From Orrella daihaiensis (GTDB lineage Bacteria > Pseudomonadota > Gammaproteobacteria > Burkholderiales > Burkholderiaceae_B), in assembly GCF_022811525.1 (NCBI RefSeq), contig NZ_CP063982.1, forward strand, positions 2,294,001 to 2,358,000: a DNA stretch of 64,000 nucleotides. Direction: 5' to 3'. Positions within the stretch are counted from its first letter, which is position 1. Each line of letters starts with the position of its first letter. This document shows, one piece after another, positions 33,869-42,816 of this stretch. Under the pieces are notes generated by a model, which saw nothing but the letters and a program-made list of their open reading frames with translations, ran no database searches and was not told where the DNA came from. The position numbers and the translations under genes were made by a program.

Positions 33869-34642
33869 CTACCTGCCCTGCCAGACAGGCTTACGTTTCT
33901 CGGCGAACGCCAGCGATCCCTCCCGCGCATCCTCGGACTCAAAAATATGCTTGATCAATGGCGCTTGCTTGGCAAACATCTCATCCTGAGCCCAGTCAAG
34001 TGATTGATTGATGACTGCCTTGGCTGTCTGAATAGCCAATGGACCATTCTCACTAATTCGGTCAGCCAAAGTTAATGCCCCAACCAGTGCCTGTCCGGGC
34101 TCAGTCAAGACGTTGACCAAACCGTACTGATGGGCTCGTTCAGCCGAGAACATATCGCCGGTCAAGACCATTTCCATAGCCACTGGGTACGGCAGGCGAC
34201 GCGGTAAACGCAACATGCCGCCTGAACCCGGCACAAGGCCACGTTTAACCTCCGGCAACCCGAACTTGGCGTCCTTGGCGGCGACCACCATATCGCAAGC
34301 AAGCACCATCTCAAACCCACCAGCCAACGCAAAGCCCTCGACCGCCGCAATCAATGGTTTGGCTGGTGGTCCCTCAGTCAAGCCAGCGAAGCCGCGATTT
34401 CCAATCCGCGGGCGGATTCGAGATTTAGCAAAGTCTTTTAGATCCATACCGGCGCTAAAACCTTTGCCCGCACCGGTCAAAATACCAAGACGCAAGTTTG
34501 AATCTGCATCTAGCCGCTCAAACGCGTGCGCCAGTTGCTCTGCCGTCTCATAATTAACAGCATTGCGGGCATCCGGTCGGTTGACCGTAATCACCAGAAC
34601 GCCATTGACTACCTCGGTTAAGACCAATTCTTGTGCAGACAT
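33869..34642 (-). CDS. enoyl-CoA hydratase (classical crotonase)
   Basis: Crotonase-family hydratase of 257 residues. Unlike the protein at 2103, both catalytic glutamates are present: GFALAGGFEMVLACDM and FGLPEVKRGLVPGSGG. The oxyanion-hole motif is GKGFSAGMDLKDFAKSR, and the C-terminal FAEKRKPVWQGR is typical. ATG 34642 follows AGGGGAATAC; a frame start at 34747 would overlap the divergent glyQ leader. It lies 59 bp upstream of the fumarase on the same strand and could share its message. Confidence 0.93.
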   Translation of the reverse strand: MSAQELVLTEVVNGVLVITVNRPDARNAVNYETAEQLAHAFERLDADSNLRLGILTGAGKGFSAGMDLKDFAKSRIRPRIGNRGFAGLTEGPPAKPLIAAVEGFALAGGFEMVLACDMVVAAKDAKFGLPEVKRGLVPGSGGMLRLPRRLPYPVAMEMVLTGDMFSAERAHQYGLVNVLTEPGQALVGALTLADRISENGPLAIQTAKAVINQSLDWAQDEMFAKQAPLIKHIFESEDAREGSLAFAEKRKPVWQGR

Positions 34643-34751
34643 GTATTCCCCTAATGCATTGTGCTTCATGCGTTTATGTTGAATAAGCCAAAATCCTCCT
34701 AAATCATAGGCGATCCGAGCTCTGCGCGTGTGTGCCTTACGCCGCACGCGC

Positions 34752-34757
34752 TAAAAT
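34752..34757 (+). promoter_or_regulatory. possible -10 for glyQS
   Basis: TAAAAT at 34752-34757 lies about 70 bp before the glyQ ATG, in the divergent gap with the enoyl-CoA hydratase gene. The -35 region at 17 bp is poor. Sequence match only. Confidence 0.25.
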
Positions 34758-34825
34758 ACGCAATTAAGCTATTTTTCGGTGTGGTGTGCCGATTAGCACC
34801 CAAAACGACTGGATTCATATTCACA

Positions 34826-35728
34826 ATGCTTACTTTTCAGGAAATTATCTTGCGGTTGCAGGATTACTGGGATCAACAGGGCTGCGCATTACTGCAGCCT
34901 TACGATATGGAGGTTGGTGCGGGTACCTCTCACACTGCAACGTTTTTGCGTGCGATCGGTCCAGAACCTTGGCGTGCCGCTTACGTGCAGCCATCGCGAC
35001 GACCCAAAGACGGTCGCTATGGCGAGAATCCTAACCGCCTCCAACACTATTATCAGTATCAGGTGGTGCTTAAGCCCGCGCCACCAGACATTCTTGACCT
35101 CTACATCGGATCGCTGAAAGCCATCGGCATCAATCCTGAAGAGCACGACATCCGTTTCGTGGAAGACGACTGGGAAAATCCCACGCTAGGAGCATGGGGT
35201 CTAGGCTGGGAAGTATGGCTAAACGGAATGGAAGTCACGCAGTTCACGTACTTTCAGCAGGTAGGCGGTATTGACTGCACACCAACTACAGGCGAAATCA
35301 CATATGGACTCGAACGTTTAGCAATGTATTTGCAAGGCGTCGAAAGCGTCTATGACTTGGTCTGGACCGACCGCGATGGCTATCGCTTAACCTATCGCGA
35401 TGTGTTTCACCAAAATGAAGTTGAGCAATCAACCTACAATTTTGAGCATGCTAATGCCACCGTGTTGTTCCAACATTTCAATGACTATGAGGCCCAAGCC
35501 AAACGTCTGATGGAAGTGCCACTGGCGCTTCCGGCCTACGAGGCCACACTCAAAGCGGCTCACACGTTCAATCTGCTCGATGCGCGTGGGGCAATCAGCG
35601 TGACAGAACGTGCGGCATACATCGGGCGTATTCGCAATCTTTCGCGTGCAGTTGCGCAAGCCTACTACGACTCTCGAGAAGCTCTCGGATTTCCCATGTT
35701 GAATACTAGCGAGGCCAAAGCCGCATGA
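34826..35728 (+). CDS. glyQ: glycyl-tRNA synthetase alpha subunit
   Basis: Catalytic subunit of the alpha2-beta2 glycyl-tRNA synthetase. The 300 residues open MLTFQEIILRLQDYWDQQGC and contain YDMEVGAGTSHTATFLRAIG, RRPKDGRYGENPNRLQHYYQ and GGIDCTPTTGEITYGLERLA, all nearly invariant in GlyQ. I use ATG 34826, the known family N-terminus; the frame continues upstream to 34730 without support. No clear Shine-Dalgarno is visible. The stop overlaps glyS by ATGA. Confidence 0.98.
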   Translation: MLTFQEIILRLQDYWDQQGCALLQPYDMEVGAGTSHTATFLRAIGPEPWRAAYVQPSRRPKDGRYGENPNRLQHYYQYQVVLKPAPPDILDLYIGSLKAIGINPEEHDIRFVEDDWENPTLGAWGLGWEVWLNGMEVTQFTYFQQVGGIDCTPTTGEITYGLERLAMYLQGVESVYDLVWTDRDGYRLTYRDVFHQNEVEQSTYNFEHANATVLFQHFNDYEAQAKRLMEVPLALPAYEATLKAAHTFNLLDARGAISVTERAAYIGRIRNLSRAVAQAYYDSREALGFPMLNTSEAKAA

Positions 35729-37860
35729 GTCACGCACCTTTACTTGTTGAGCTATTCACCGAGGAATTGCCACCAAAAGCATTAGAACGACTCGGCTTGG
35801 CTTTCTCCGAGGGCATTGCGTCAGATTTAAAAGCCAAAGCGCTCTTGTCTGACAACAGCATTGTTACGCCATTTGCAACACCGAGGCGACTGGCAGTTCA
35901 CATTACCGATGTACTCGATATCGCACCTGATCAGGCATTTTCCGAAAAGCTCATGCCCGTTAAAGTCGGGCTTGATGACAACGGACTACCCACGCCGGCT
36001 CTGCTGAAAAAGCTGGCTGCCAAGGGGTTAAGCCACCTGACTGCTGCTGATCTCACGCAAACTGATGACGGCAAGCAAGCGTATCTCGTTGCCCAAGGTA
36101 TGGCACCCGGGGCACGCCTGGCAGAGGTGATGCAGTCAGTGATTGAAACCGCCATCGAAAAACTGCCTATCCCCAAAGTAATGCGCTACCAGCTGGCTGA
36201 TGGCAAAACCAGCGTGAACTTTGTCCGCCCTGCACACGGCCTGATGGTTTTGCACGGCCAAACAGTCGTGCCTGCCAAAGTTCTGGGCTTGGATGCCGGT
36301 CGCATCACGCTGGGCCATCGGTTCCTCGCGACGAGCCCGATCAGTATCGAGTCTGCCGACACGTACGAGACACAATTGGCTGAGCAAGGACACGTCACGG
36401 CAAGCTTTGAAGGTCGTCGAGCATTCATTGGTGCCAAACTGCAGGAGCAAGCACAAGTGTTGGGTGCGACGCTAGGCGACGATCCAGCGGTTCAAGCGCT
36501 ATTGAACGAAGTCACCGCCTTAGTAGAGGCACCTGCTATCTACGTTGGACAGTTTGAAGAGCGTTTTCTGGCAGTACCATCAGAATGCCTGATCCTGACC
36601 ATGCGCTTGAACCAGAAGTATTTCCCTCTTTTTGATGCTGCGACTGGCGAGCTGACTCATCGATTTTTAATTGTCAGCAACATGCCTATTTCCGACCCAA
36701 GCGCAATCATCGGAGGCAACGAACGCGTCGTACGCCCCAGATTGGCTGACGCTGAATTTTTCTTTCTGACTGACAAAAAAGAAAAGTTGGCGGACCGTGT
36801 CTTGGCGTTGGACAACATCGTCTATCACAATAAGCTTGGCACACAGCGTGTTCGAATCGAGCGAGTTAGACAGATCGCTGACTGGTTGGCTCGCGCGTTA
36901 GGTACCGACACGCACTTGCCTGATCGTGCGGCGCTTTTAGCCAAAGCTGATCTCACGACTCAGATGGTCGGTGAGTTCCCAGAATTGCAAGGCGTGATGG
37001 GGGGCTACTACGCCGAAGCTGACGGCGAACCCGAAGCCGTCGTGCATGCCATTGCCAACCAATACCAGATTCGGTGGCCCACTGCCGTGACCGCCACAGA
37101 CTTGCCTGGCGTCATCCTGTTCATGGCCGATCGCGCTGAAACGCTGATCGGTATCTGGGGTATCGGCTTGGCACCCACTGGGGAACGTGACCCGTTTGGT
37201 CTGCGCCGCGCGGCTTTGGGGTTGATTAGCGCGATTGAGCAGTTACGTGACGGTGGCTACCTTAAATTACAAGCAAAACATGAATTAACACTCGAAACGT
37301 TGCTAGCCAAGGCATTTAGCACCTTTGATCAAAGCCTGGATCTGGCCAAAGACACTGTGGCTGAAGTGAGCACCTTCGTGCGTGAACGCTATCGCAACCA
37401 GTTGCTTATATCGGCTGAACGCGAGGCTGTTGATGCGGTGTTTGCGTTGGATGTCGCTCTACATGAGGCAGCCGCGCGCATCGCTGCGGCACAGGCATTT
37501 AAGGCATCAGAAGCCGCGCCTAGCCTGGTTGCGGCCAATAAACGCATCGGCAACCTTCTGAAGAAAGCTGAAGATTTATCAGTCTCGCTTGACGCAGCCG
37601 CTCTGACTGATGCTGCTGAAATTGATTTAGCCAAACAGCTTGAGCAGCTAGCGCCCGATATCGAAGCCCATATGGCCAACGCTCAATACGAGCAGGCGCT
37701 GACCGTGATGGCACAGTTGCGCATGCCAGTTGACCGGTTCTTTGAAGAAGTGATGGTCATGGCAGAAGATCCTGGCGTTCGCCAAAATCGTCTGGCTCTG
37801 CTAGCTCGATTGCATCAGCTCATGAACCAGGTGGCTGATATTTCCAGGCTCGCGGCGTGA
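35725..37860 (+). CDS. glyS: glycyl-tRNA synthetase beta subunit
   Basis: Large tRNA-binding subunit, 711 residues, needed with GlyQ for charging tRNA-Gly. The opening LLVELFTEELPPKALERLG, the middle VRPRLADAEFFFLTDKKEKL and the HD-like stretch GVMGGYYAEADGEPEAVVHA are typical. The C-terminal anticodon-binding domain ends FFEEVMVMAEDPGVRQNRLA. Starts inside the glyQ stop (ATGA); its own stop overlaps the gmhB GTG start. Confidence 0.98.
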   Translation: MSHAPLLVELFTEELPPKALERLGLAFSEGIASDLKAKALLSDNSIVTPFATPRRLAVHITDVLDIAPDQAFSEKLMPVKVGLDDNGLPTPALLKKLAAKGLSHLTAADLTQTDDGKQAYLVAQGMAPGARLAEVMQSVIETAIEKLPIPKVMRYQLADGKTSVNFVRPAHGLMVLHGQTVVPAKVLGLDAGRITLGHRFLATSPISIESADTYETQLAEQGHVTASFEGRRAFIGAKLQEQAQVLGATLGDDPAVQALLNEVTALVEAPAIYVGQFEERFLAVPSECLILTMRLNQKYFPLFDAATGELTHRFLIVSNMPISDPSAIIGGNERVVRPRLADAEFFFLTDKKEKLADRVLALDNIVYHNKLGTQRVRIERVRQIADWLARALGTDTHLPDRAALLAKADLTTQMVGEFPELQGVMGGYYAEADGEPEAVVHAIANQYQIRWPTAVTATDLPGVILFMADRAETLIGIWGIGLAPTGERDPFGLRRAALGLISAIEQLRDGGYLKLQAKHELTLETLLAKAFSTFDQSLDLAKDTVAEVSTFVRERYRNQLLISAEREAVDAVFALDVALHEAAARIAAAQAFKASEAAPSLVAANKRIGNLLKKAEDLSVSLDAAALTDAAEIDLAKQLEQLAPDIEAHMANAQYEQALTVMAQLRMPVDRFFEEVMVMAEDPGVRQNRLALLARLHQLMNQVADISRLAA

Positions 37861-38405
37861 AACTCATCATTCTTGATCGTGATGGTGTCATTAACGTCGA
37901 CAGCGACGCGTATGTCAAACATCCTGATGAATGGCATCCACTACCTGGCAGTCTTGAGGCCATCGCTCGTCTATCGCGTGCTGGGTGGAAAGTCGTAGTG
38001 GCCTCTAATCAGTCCGGCCTTGCAAGAGGCTATTTTGATGCCGCTGCCTTAAATGCCATGCATCTAAAGTGCCGTGAACTGCTGCGCCCGCTCGGTGGTG
38101 CAATTGATGCGTTTTTTGTATGTCCTCATGGCCCGGATGATGCTTGTACCTGTCGTAAGCCTGCGCCGGGGATGTTCAAAGAGATTGCCAGACGGTTTGA
38201 CACGACCTTGGAAAATGTACCTGCAGTCGGTGACTCGTTACGTGACCTGAAAGCTTGCGCGGCGGCAGGTTGCACGCCATGGCTTGTCCAGACCGGCAAT
38301 GGGCTTAAAACGCGGCAATCAAACGAGTTACCAGTGAATACTCGATTTGGCAAAGATCTATCTGATGTAGTTGATCAAATTCTGGCCGAGGATATTGGCG
38401 GATGA
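37857..38405 (+). CDS. gmhB: D-glycero-beta-D-manno-heptose 1,7-bisphosphate 7-phosphatase
   Basis: HAD phosphatase in ADP-heptose synthesis for the lipopolysaccharide inner core. The 182 residues contain the nucleophile motif LIILDRDGVINVDSD, VASNQSGLARGYFD, and the zinc motif FFVCPHGPDDACTCRKPAPG that marks GmhB among HAD enzymes, then AVGDSLRDLKA. The start is GTG 37857, overlapping the glyS stop (GTGA). The stop overlaps the plsC ATG. A glyS-gmhB-plsC order is common in Burkholderiales. Confidence 0.95.
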   Translation: MKLIILDRDGVINVDSDAYVKHPDEWHPLPGSLEAIARLSRAGWKVVVASNQSGLARGYFDAAALNAMHLKCRELLRPLGGAIDAFFVCPHGPDDACTCRKPAPGMFKEIARRFDTTLENVPAVGDSLRDLKACAAAGCTPWLVQTGNGLKTRQSNELPVNTRFGKDLSDVVDQILAEDIGG

Positions 38406-39121
38406 ATACGTTTAGAGCTAGTCTCTATTATCTGTTTCTGATTGCCACTGTTATCCCTTACGCGTTCATCACTTTGTTGGCCGCACCTTTGCCGCTACAT
38501 TGGCGCTATCGCATCACAATCGGCTGGCCACGACTTGCAACCTGGGGCGCAAAAGTAATCTGTGGCTTGCAATGGCGCATCGAAGGTCAGCATAACTTGC
38601 CTGATGGACCTGCCATCGTGCTGTCGAAACACCAATCGGCTTGGGAGACTCTGTTTTTACCTAGCCATTTGCCGCGGGAAGTATGTTTTGTTTACAAGAG
38701 GGAGTTACATCGGATTCCCTTTTTTGGTTGGGGTCTTGCACTACTGCGCATGATCCCGATCGACCGTTCCAAGGGCAAAGAGGCATTCGAGCAAGTGGTT
38801 CAAATTGGCAAGCAGCGTCTTGATGAGGGTCGCTGGCCCATTCTGTTTCCTGAAGGCACGAGGATCGCACCGGGGAAGATGGGGCGTTTCAAGATGGGTG
38901 GTGCTCTGCTTGCAAGTCGTACAAACACCCCCATCGTCCCTATCGCCCTGAACGCTGGTGAGTTCTGGCCTCGTAACTCATTTGCAAAGAAGCCTGGTGT
39001 CATCACTGTGCGCATCGGCGAGTTGATTTACCCAGATGGTCTAACACCCGAGCAACTAAACGATCAAGTCTATAACTGGATCGAGACACAGATGAAGTCC
39101 ATGAGATTAGAGCGTGATTGA
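38402..39121 (+). CDS. plsC: 1-acyl-sn-glycerol-3-phosphate acyltransferase
   Basis: Inner-membrane acyltransferase making phosphatidic acid from lysophosphatidic acid. The 239 residues have an N-terminal membrane span (YYLFLIATVIPYAFITLLAA), the catalytic box as HQSAWE (HX4E rather than the usual HX4D), and the substrate box LFPEGTRIAPGKMGRFKMGG. ATG 38402 follows GAGGATATTGGCGG and overlaps the gmhB stop. Confidence 0.93.
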   Translation: MNTFRASLYYLFLIATVIPYAFITLLAAPLPLHWRYRITIGWPRLATWGAKVICGLQWRIEGQHNLPDGPAIVLSKHQSAWETLFLPSHLPREVCFVYKRELHRIPFFGWGLALLRMIPIDRSKGKEAFEQVVQIGKQRLDEGRWPILFPEGTRIAPGKMGRFKMGGALLASRTNTPIVPIALNAGEFWPRNSFAKKPGVITVRIGELIYPDGLTPEQLNDQVYNWIETQMKSMRLERD

Positions 39122-39157
39122 TTGGATTTTGCGCCCGATCGAGCTACGATTCACTTT

Positions 39158-39982
39158 ATGCAACTAGCGTTTAACCTTGATCCAATTCCCGCGCCTGAAC
39201 CGCGATCCAGTCCGGGTATCGGGAAACACGAACGCGTGCTGGAGCACCATGGCGTTCGATTGGTGTTCACCTTGCAACGCTCGCGACGGCGATCGATCGG
39301 ACTCATGGTGACTGAAGAAGGGCTCAAAGTGACTGCGCCAAGTTGGGTTTCGCTGCAGCAAATTGATCTGGCAGTCCTGGAAAAATTCGACTGGGTGTTA
39401 AAAAAAACCCAAATGTTGCAAGCACGTCAACAAAGACGCCAGCAAACCCACTCAAACTGGCGCTCTGGCGGTGTCGTGGCGTATTTAGGTCGTGGCATTG
39501 AGCTGCAGTGCGGTTCAAATAACATGCCAGAAGCTCGAGGGCAGGTCTGGTTCGAAGGGATAGCAGATGCGCCTAAAAACGGTGACCGACTTTGGTTACC
39601 CCTACCACCGGACAGTGATGTCGAGCAAGTACGCGACCTTGCCCAAGGCTGGCTGCAGCGCCAAGCTAAAACCTGCTTTGGGGGCCGACTGGATTATTTC
39701 GCTATGACCTCGGGATTGCGCCCAACAAGCTGGAGAATCTCCTCTGCCACTGGTCGCTGGGGTTCTTGCACCATCGAGGGCAAGGTAAGTCTGAACTGGC
39801 GCCTCATCCACTTTGATGTATCGGTGATCGACTACGTGATCGCCCACGAGCTAGCGCACTTGAAACAAATGAACCACAGCCCGGCTTTCTGGGATGAGGT
39901 CAAAGCGATTTGTCCGGACTATCTGAAAGCCTATCAAACCTTGAAAGGACTGTCACCGGGTGACACTCCAGCGGTATCATAA
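39158..39982 (+). CDS. YgjP/DUF45 family zinc metallopeptidase
   Basis: Predicted M48-like zinc peptidase of 274 residues. The core motif is YVIAHELAHLKQMNHSPAFW (HExxH plus a third His), with RWGSCTIEGKVSLNWRLIHF just before it, as in YgjP proteins. The N-terminal region (RRRSIGLMVTEEGLKVTAPS) is the usual beta module. ATG 39158 is preferred to a TTG at 39122, which touches the plsC stop. A run of eight A residues (39399-39406) lies in the coding sequence. The substrate is unknown. Confidence 0.9.
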   Translation: MQLAFNLDPIPAPEPRSSPGIGKHERVLEHHGVRLVFTLQRSRRRSIGLMVTEEGLKVTAPSWVSLQQIDLAVLEKFDWVLKKTQMLQARQQRRQQTHSNWRSGGVVAYLGRGIELQCGSNNMPEARGQVWFEGIADAPKNGDRLWLPLPPDSDVEQVRDLAQGWLQRQAKTCFGGRLDYFAMTSGLRPTSWRISSATGRWGSCTIEGKVSLNWRLIHFDVSVIDYVIAHELAHLKQMNHSPAFWDEVKAICPDYLKAYQTLKGLSPGDTPAVS

Positions 39983-40005
39983 GCAAAAAATATCGGAGAA
40001 TTGCA

Positions 40006-40395
40006 ATGAGAATCTTGCACACTATGCTGCGTGTCGGTAACCTCGAGCGCTCATTGGACTTTTATACAAACGTGCTGGGCATGCGACTACTGCGTCAAAA
40101 AGATTACCCAACTGGACGCTTCACACTGGCATTTGTAGGTTACGAGGATGAAGATAAGGGCGCAGTGATCGAACTGACCCACAACTGGGATACGGATAAA
40201 TATGATCTTGGTGACGCCTACGGCCACATCGCGTTACAGGTTCAGGATGCCGCAGTTGCTTGCGATATGGTTCGACAAAAGGGTGGCAAGGTGACTCGTG
40301 AAGCTGGTCCGATGAAGCACGGTGGCTCGGTCATCGCGTTTGTAGAAGACCCTGATGGCTACAAGATCGAATTCATCGAACGCAAAGCAGCCTAA
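40006..40395 (+). CDS. gloA: lactoylglutathione lyase (glyoxalase I)
   Basis: Converts the methylglyoxal-glutathione hemithioacetal to S-lactoylglutathione. The 129 residues match nickel-type bacterial GloA. Metal ligands fit His5 in MRILHTMLRVGNLERSLDFY, Glu in GAVIELTHNWD, His in AYGHIALQV and Glu near the end in DPDGYKIEFIERK. A GGAGAATTGCA Shine-Dalgarno precedes ATG 40006. Confidence 0.97.
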   Translation: MRILHTMLRVGNLERSLDFYTNVLGMRLLRQKDYPTGRFTLAFVGYEDEDKGAVIELTHNWDTDKYDLGDAYGHIALQVQDAAVACDMVRQKGGKVTREAGPMKHGGSVIAFVEDPDGYKIEFIERKAA

Positions 40396-40417
40396 TCGAC
40401 ACTGAGTTGCCAGGACA

Positions 40418-41647
40418 ATGCTAAACGGTCTCTGGCTGACTTTCTTAATCGGTGGCATAGTTGCCGGGGCTTTTCAATGGCTTTGGCTCGGTGACGCCGA
40501 TGTGTTTGGCCGAATGGTGGCCAGTCTGTTCGACATGGCCAAACTATCGGTCAACGTGATGATTTTGCTGTTTGGCACACTCACGCTCTGGCTGGGATTG
40601 CTGCGCATTGCTGAACTAGCAGGGCTTGTCCAAACGCTGGGTCGTTGGCTATCGCCGCTGTTTGCCAGACTGATGCCAGAAGTTCCTCGCGGTCACCCGG
40701 CGCTTGGCCTGATCACCATGAACTTTGCCGCCAACGGACTAGGCTTAGACAATGCGGCAACCCCTGTGGGCCTGCGCGCCATGCGCGAATTGCAAACACT
40801 AAATCCCACACCAACATCCGCCACCAATGCCCAGATTCTTTTCTTGGTGTTGAACACTTCTGCTCTGACCGTTTTGCCGGTCACGATTTTCATGTATCGA
40901 CTGCAACAGGGTGCCGCCGATCCGACCCTGGTGTTTCTACCCATTCTAGTGGCTACCGGTGCCTCAACACTGGCCGGATTGCTGGCAGTCGCCTTCATGC
41001 AGCGGCTAAAGTTGCATGATCCTGTCGTCTTGCTATGGCTAGGTGCCACAGGATTGACACTGGCTGCCATGATGGCTGGGGCAGCCTCGCTAACAGCGAC
41101 CACTTTGGCTCATGTTTCAAGCCTGGCAGGCAACCTTGCACTGCTTGGAGTAATTGCCGCATTTGTGCTCATCGGTGCTTGGCGTAAGGTTCCGGTGTAT
41201 GAAGCGTTCATAGACGGCGCGAAACAAGGCTTTGACATCGCCAAAGATCTATTGCCCTACCTAGTCGCCATGCTATGTGCAATAGGCATTCTGCGCAGCT
41301 CTGGTGCGCTTGATTTTCTGCTTGAAGGCGTGCGCTGGATTGTTGAGCTGGTGGGCGGTGATACACGTTTCATTGATGGGTTGCCCACTGCATTGATGAA
41401 ACCACTGTCTGGCAGCGCTGCCCGTGCCATGATGATAGAGACTATGCAGTTTCATGGGGTAGACAGTTTTGCGGGGCTCTTGGCAGCCACACTACAGGGA
41501 AGCACAGAAACCACGTTCTACGTGCTTGCAGTCTATTTCGGTGCCGTTGGTATTCAGCGCGCTCGTCATGCCGTGGGTTGTGCCTTGGTAGCGGATTTTG
41601 CCGGCATCACTGCTGCGATTCTGGCATGCTATGCATTTTTTGGTTGA
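40418..41647 (+). CDS. SpmA-SpmB fusion, nucleoside-recognition (Gate) domain membrane protein
   Basis: Integral membrane protein of 409 residues with about ten spans. It combines two Gate-type halves that are separate genes (spmA, spmB) in Bacillus. The first half has MNFAANGLGLDNAATPVGLR and LNTSALTVLPVTIFMYR; the second has GAKQGFDIAKDLLPYLVAML and AATLQGSTETTFYVLAVYF. Such fusions are widespread in non-sporulating proteobacteria, where their role is not established. ATG 40418; AGGA lies very near the start. The glycerate kinase follows after 8 bp. Confidence 0.85.
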   Translation: MLNGLWLTFLIGGIVAGAFQWLWLGDADVFGRMVASLFDMAKLSVNVMILLFGTLTLWLGLLRIAELAGLVQTLGRWLSPLFARLMPEVPRGHPALGLITMNFAANGLGLDNAATPVGLRAMRELQTLNPTPTSATNAQILFLVLNTSALTVLPVTIFMYRLQQGAADPTLVFLPILVATGASTLAGLLAVAFMQRLKLHDPVVLLWLGATGLTLAAMMAGAASLTATTLAHVSSLAGNLALLGVIAAFVLIGAWRKVPVYEAFIDGAKQGFDIAKDLLPYLVAMLCAIGILRSSGALDFLLEGVRWIVELVGGDTRFIDGLPTALMKPLSGSAARAMMIETMQFHGVDSFAGLLAATLQGSTETTFYVLAVYFGAVGIQRARHAVGCALVADFAGITAAILACYAFFG

Positions 41648-41655
41648 AACATCCC

Positions 41656-42816
41656 TTGAAAATAGTCATTGCTCCCGACTCCTTTAAAGAAAGCCTCGCC
41701 GCAGCTGAGGTCGCCAAGGCAATTGAGGCTGGCATCAAAACAGTGTTACCCGGCGCTCATACAGTTTGCGTGCCCATGGCTGACGGTGGTGAAGGTACCC
41801 TTGACGCGGTGCTAGCGGTCACTGGCGGTGAGCGCCGCGAACTGACAGTAGCAGACGCAATCGGAAGACCCCGAGCCGCCTGCTGGGGTTTGCTACCAGA
41901 CAATACGGCGGTCATCGAAATGGCGAGTGCTGCCGGACTTGAGCATATCGCACCCGCTGATCGTAATCCCATGAGTGCAGATACCTACGGTGTGGGTGAA
42001 CTCATTGCAGATGCCTTGGACTCGGGCGCCCAACGAATTGTGCTGACTGCTGGCGGATCTGCCACCAATGATGCAGGCGCGGGGATGCTATTGGCCCTCG
42101 GAATAAGATTTCTGGATAAAGACGACACACCCTTGCCACGCGGTGGTCAAGCATTGGCCCATTTACACAAGATAGATACCAGCAAACTGGACCCTAGACT
42201 TAAACAACTTGAGTTGGTGGTAGCCACCGATGTGCGCAACCCATTGTGCGGTTCAAACGGAGCATCGGCGATTTTTGGGCCACAAAAAGGGGCGACTCCT
42301 GAGATGGTTACAAAACTGGATCAGGCGCTCGCAAATTTCGCGTTGATCACGGCCCAAGCAACTGGCGAAGACTTGCAGAGCAAGCCTGGCGCGGGTGCAG
42401 CCGGGGGTCTGGGATTCGCCGCGATGGCATGGCTGGGCGCCTGCACCCGACCTGGTGTTGAGGTGGTAGCTGAGTTAGCGAATCTAGAACAATCCGTTGC
42501 GGATGCCGATCTGGTGTTTACTGGTGAGGGTCGCATGGACTCACAAACGCTGCAAGGTAAAACCCCCTGGGGTGTGATGCGGATTGCTCAGGCACACAAC
42601 GTACCGGTCGTCGCGTTGGCTGGCAGCTTAGGAGATGGATATCAAGCCCTTTATGACGCCGGGCTAACGGCAGCCTTTAGTTTGGCCAATGGACCCATCG
42701 ACCTGCCGATGGCACTCAAAAAAGCCCCTGAACTGATCACCGCCCGAACTACGGACATCATGCGCCTTTGGCTAGTGGCAAGCCACGAGCGCTTAATGCA
42801 TCACTCATCCGAATGA
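41656..42816 (+). CDS. glycerate kinase (class II, GarK/GlxK type)
   Basis: Phosphorylates D-glycerate, in this family to 2-phosphoglycerate. The 386 residues start at TTG 41656, giving (M)KIVIAPDSFKESLAAAEVA, which matches GarK from the first residue; no ATG fits as well (an in-frame ATG at 41626 lies inside the preceding gene). Further motifs are VPMADGGEGTLDAVLAV, GGSATNDAGAGMLLALG, GASAIFGPQKGATPEMV and FTGEGRMDSQTLQGKTPWG. Its last 59 bp overlap the rsmA 3' end on the opposite strand. A tartronate/hydroxyisobutyrate-type dehydrogenase is at 2939, but far away. Confidence 0.93.
   Translation: MKIVIAPDSFKESLAAAEVAKAIEAGIKTVLPGAHTVCVPMADGGEGTLDAVLAVTGGERRELTVADAIGRPRAACWGLLPDNTAVIEMASAAGLEHIAPADRNPMSADTYGVGELIADALDSGAQRIVLTAGGSATNDAGAGMLLALGIRFLDKDDTPLPRGGQALAHLHKIDTSKLDPRLKQLELVVATDVRNPLCGSNGASAIFGPQKGATPEMVTKLDQALANFALITAQATGEDLQSKPGAGAAGGLGFAAMAWLGACTRPGVEVVAELANLEQSVADADLVFTGEGRMDSQTLQGKTPWGVMRIAQAHNVPVVALAGSLGDGYQALYDAGLTAAFSLANGPIDLPMALKKAPELITARTTDIMRLWLVASHERLMHHSSE

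Noticed and set aside
39399..39406. Run of eight A residues in the YgjP-like peptidase gene, considered as a second slippage site
   Set aside because: The -1 frame runs on for about 30 codons before stopping, in the middle of the protein, so no meaningful product or conserved logic is apparent, unlike dnaX.
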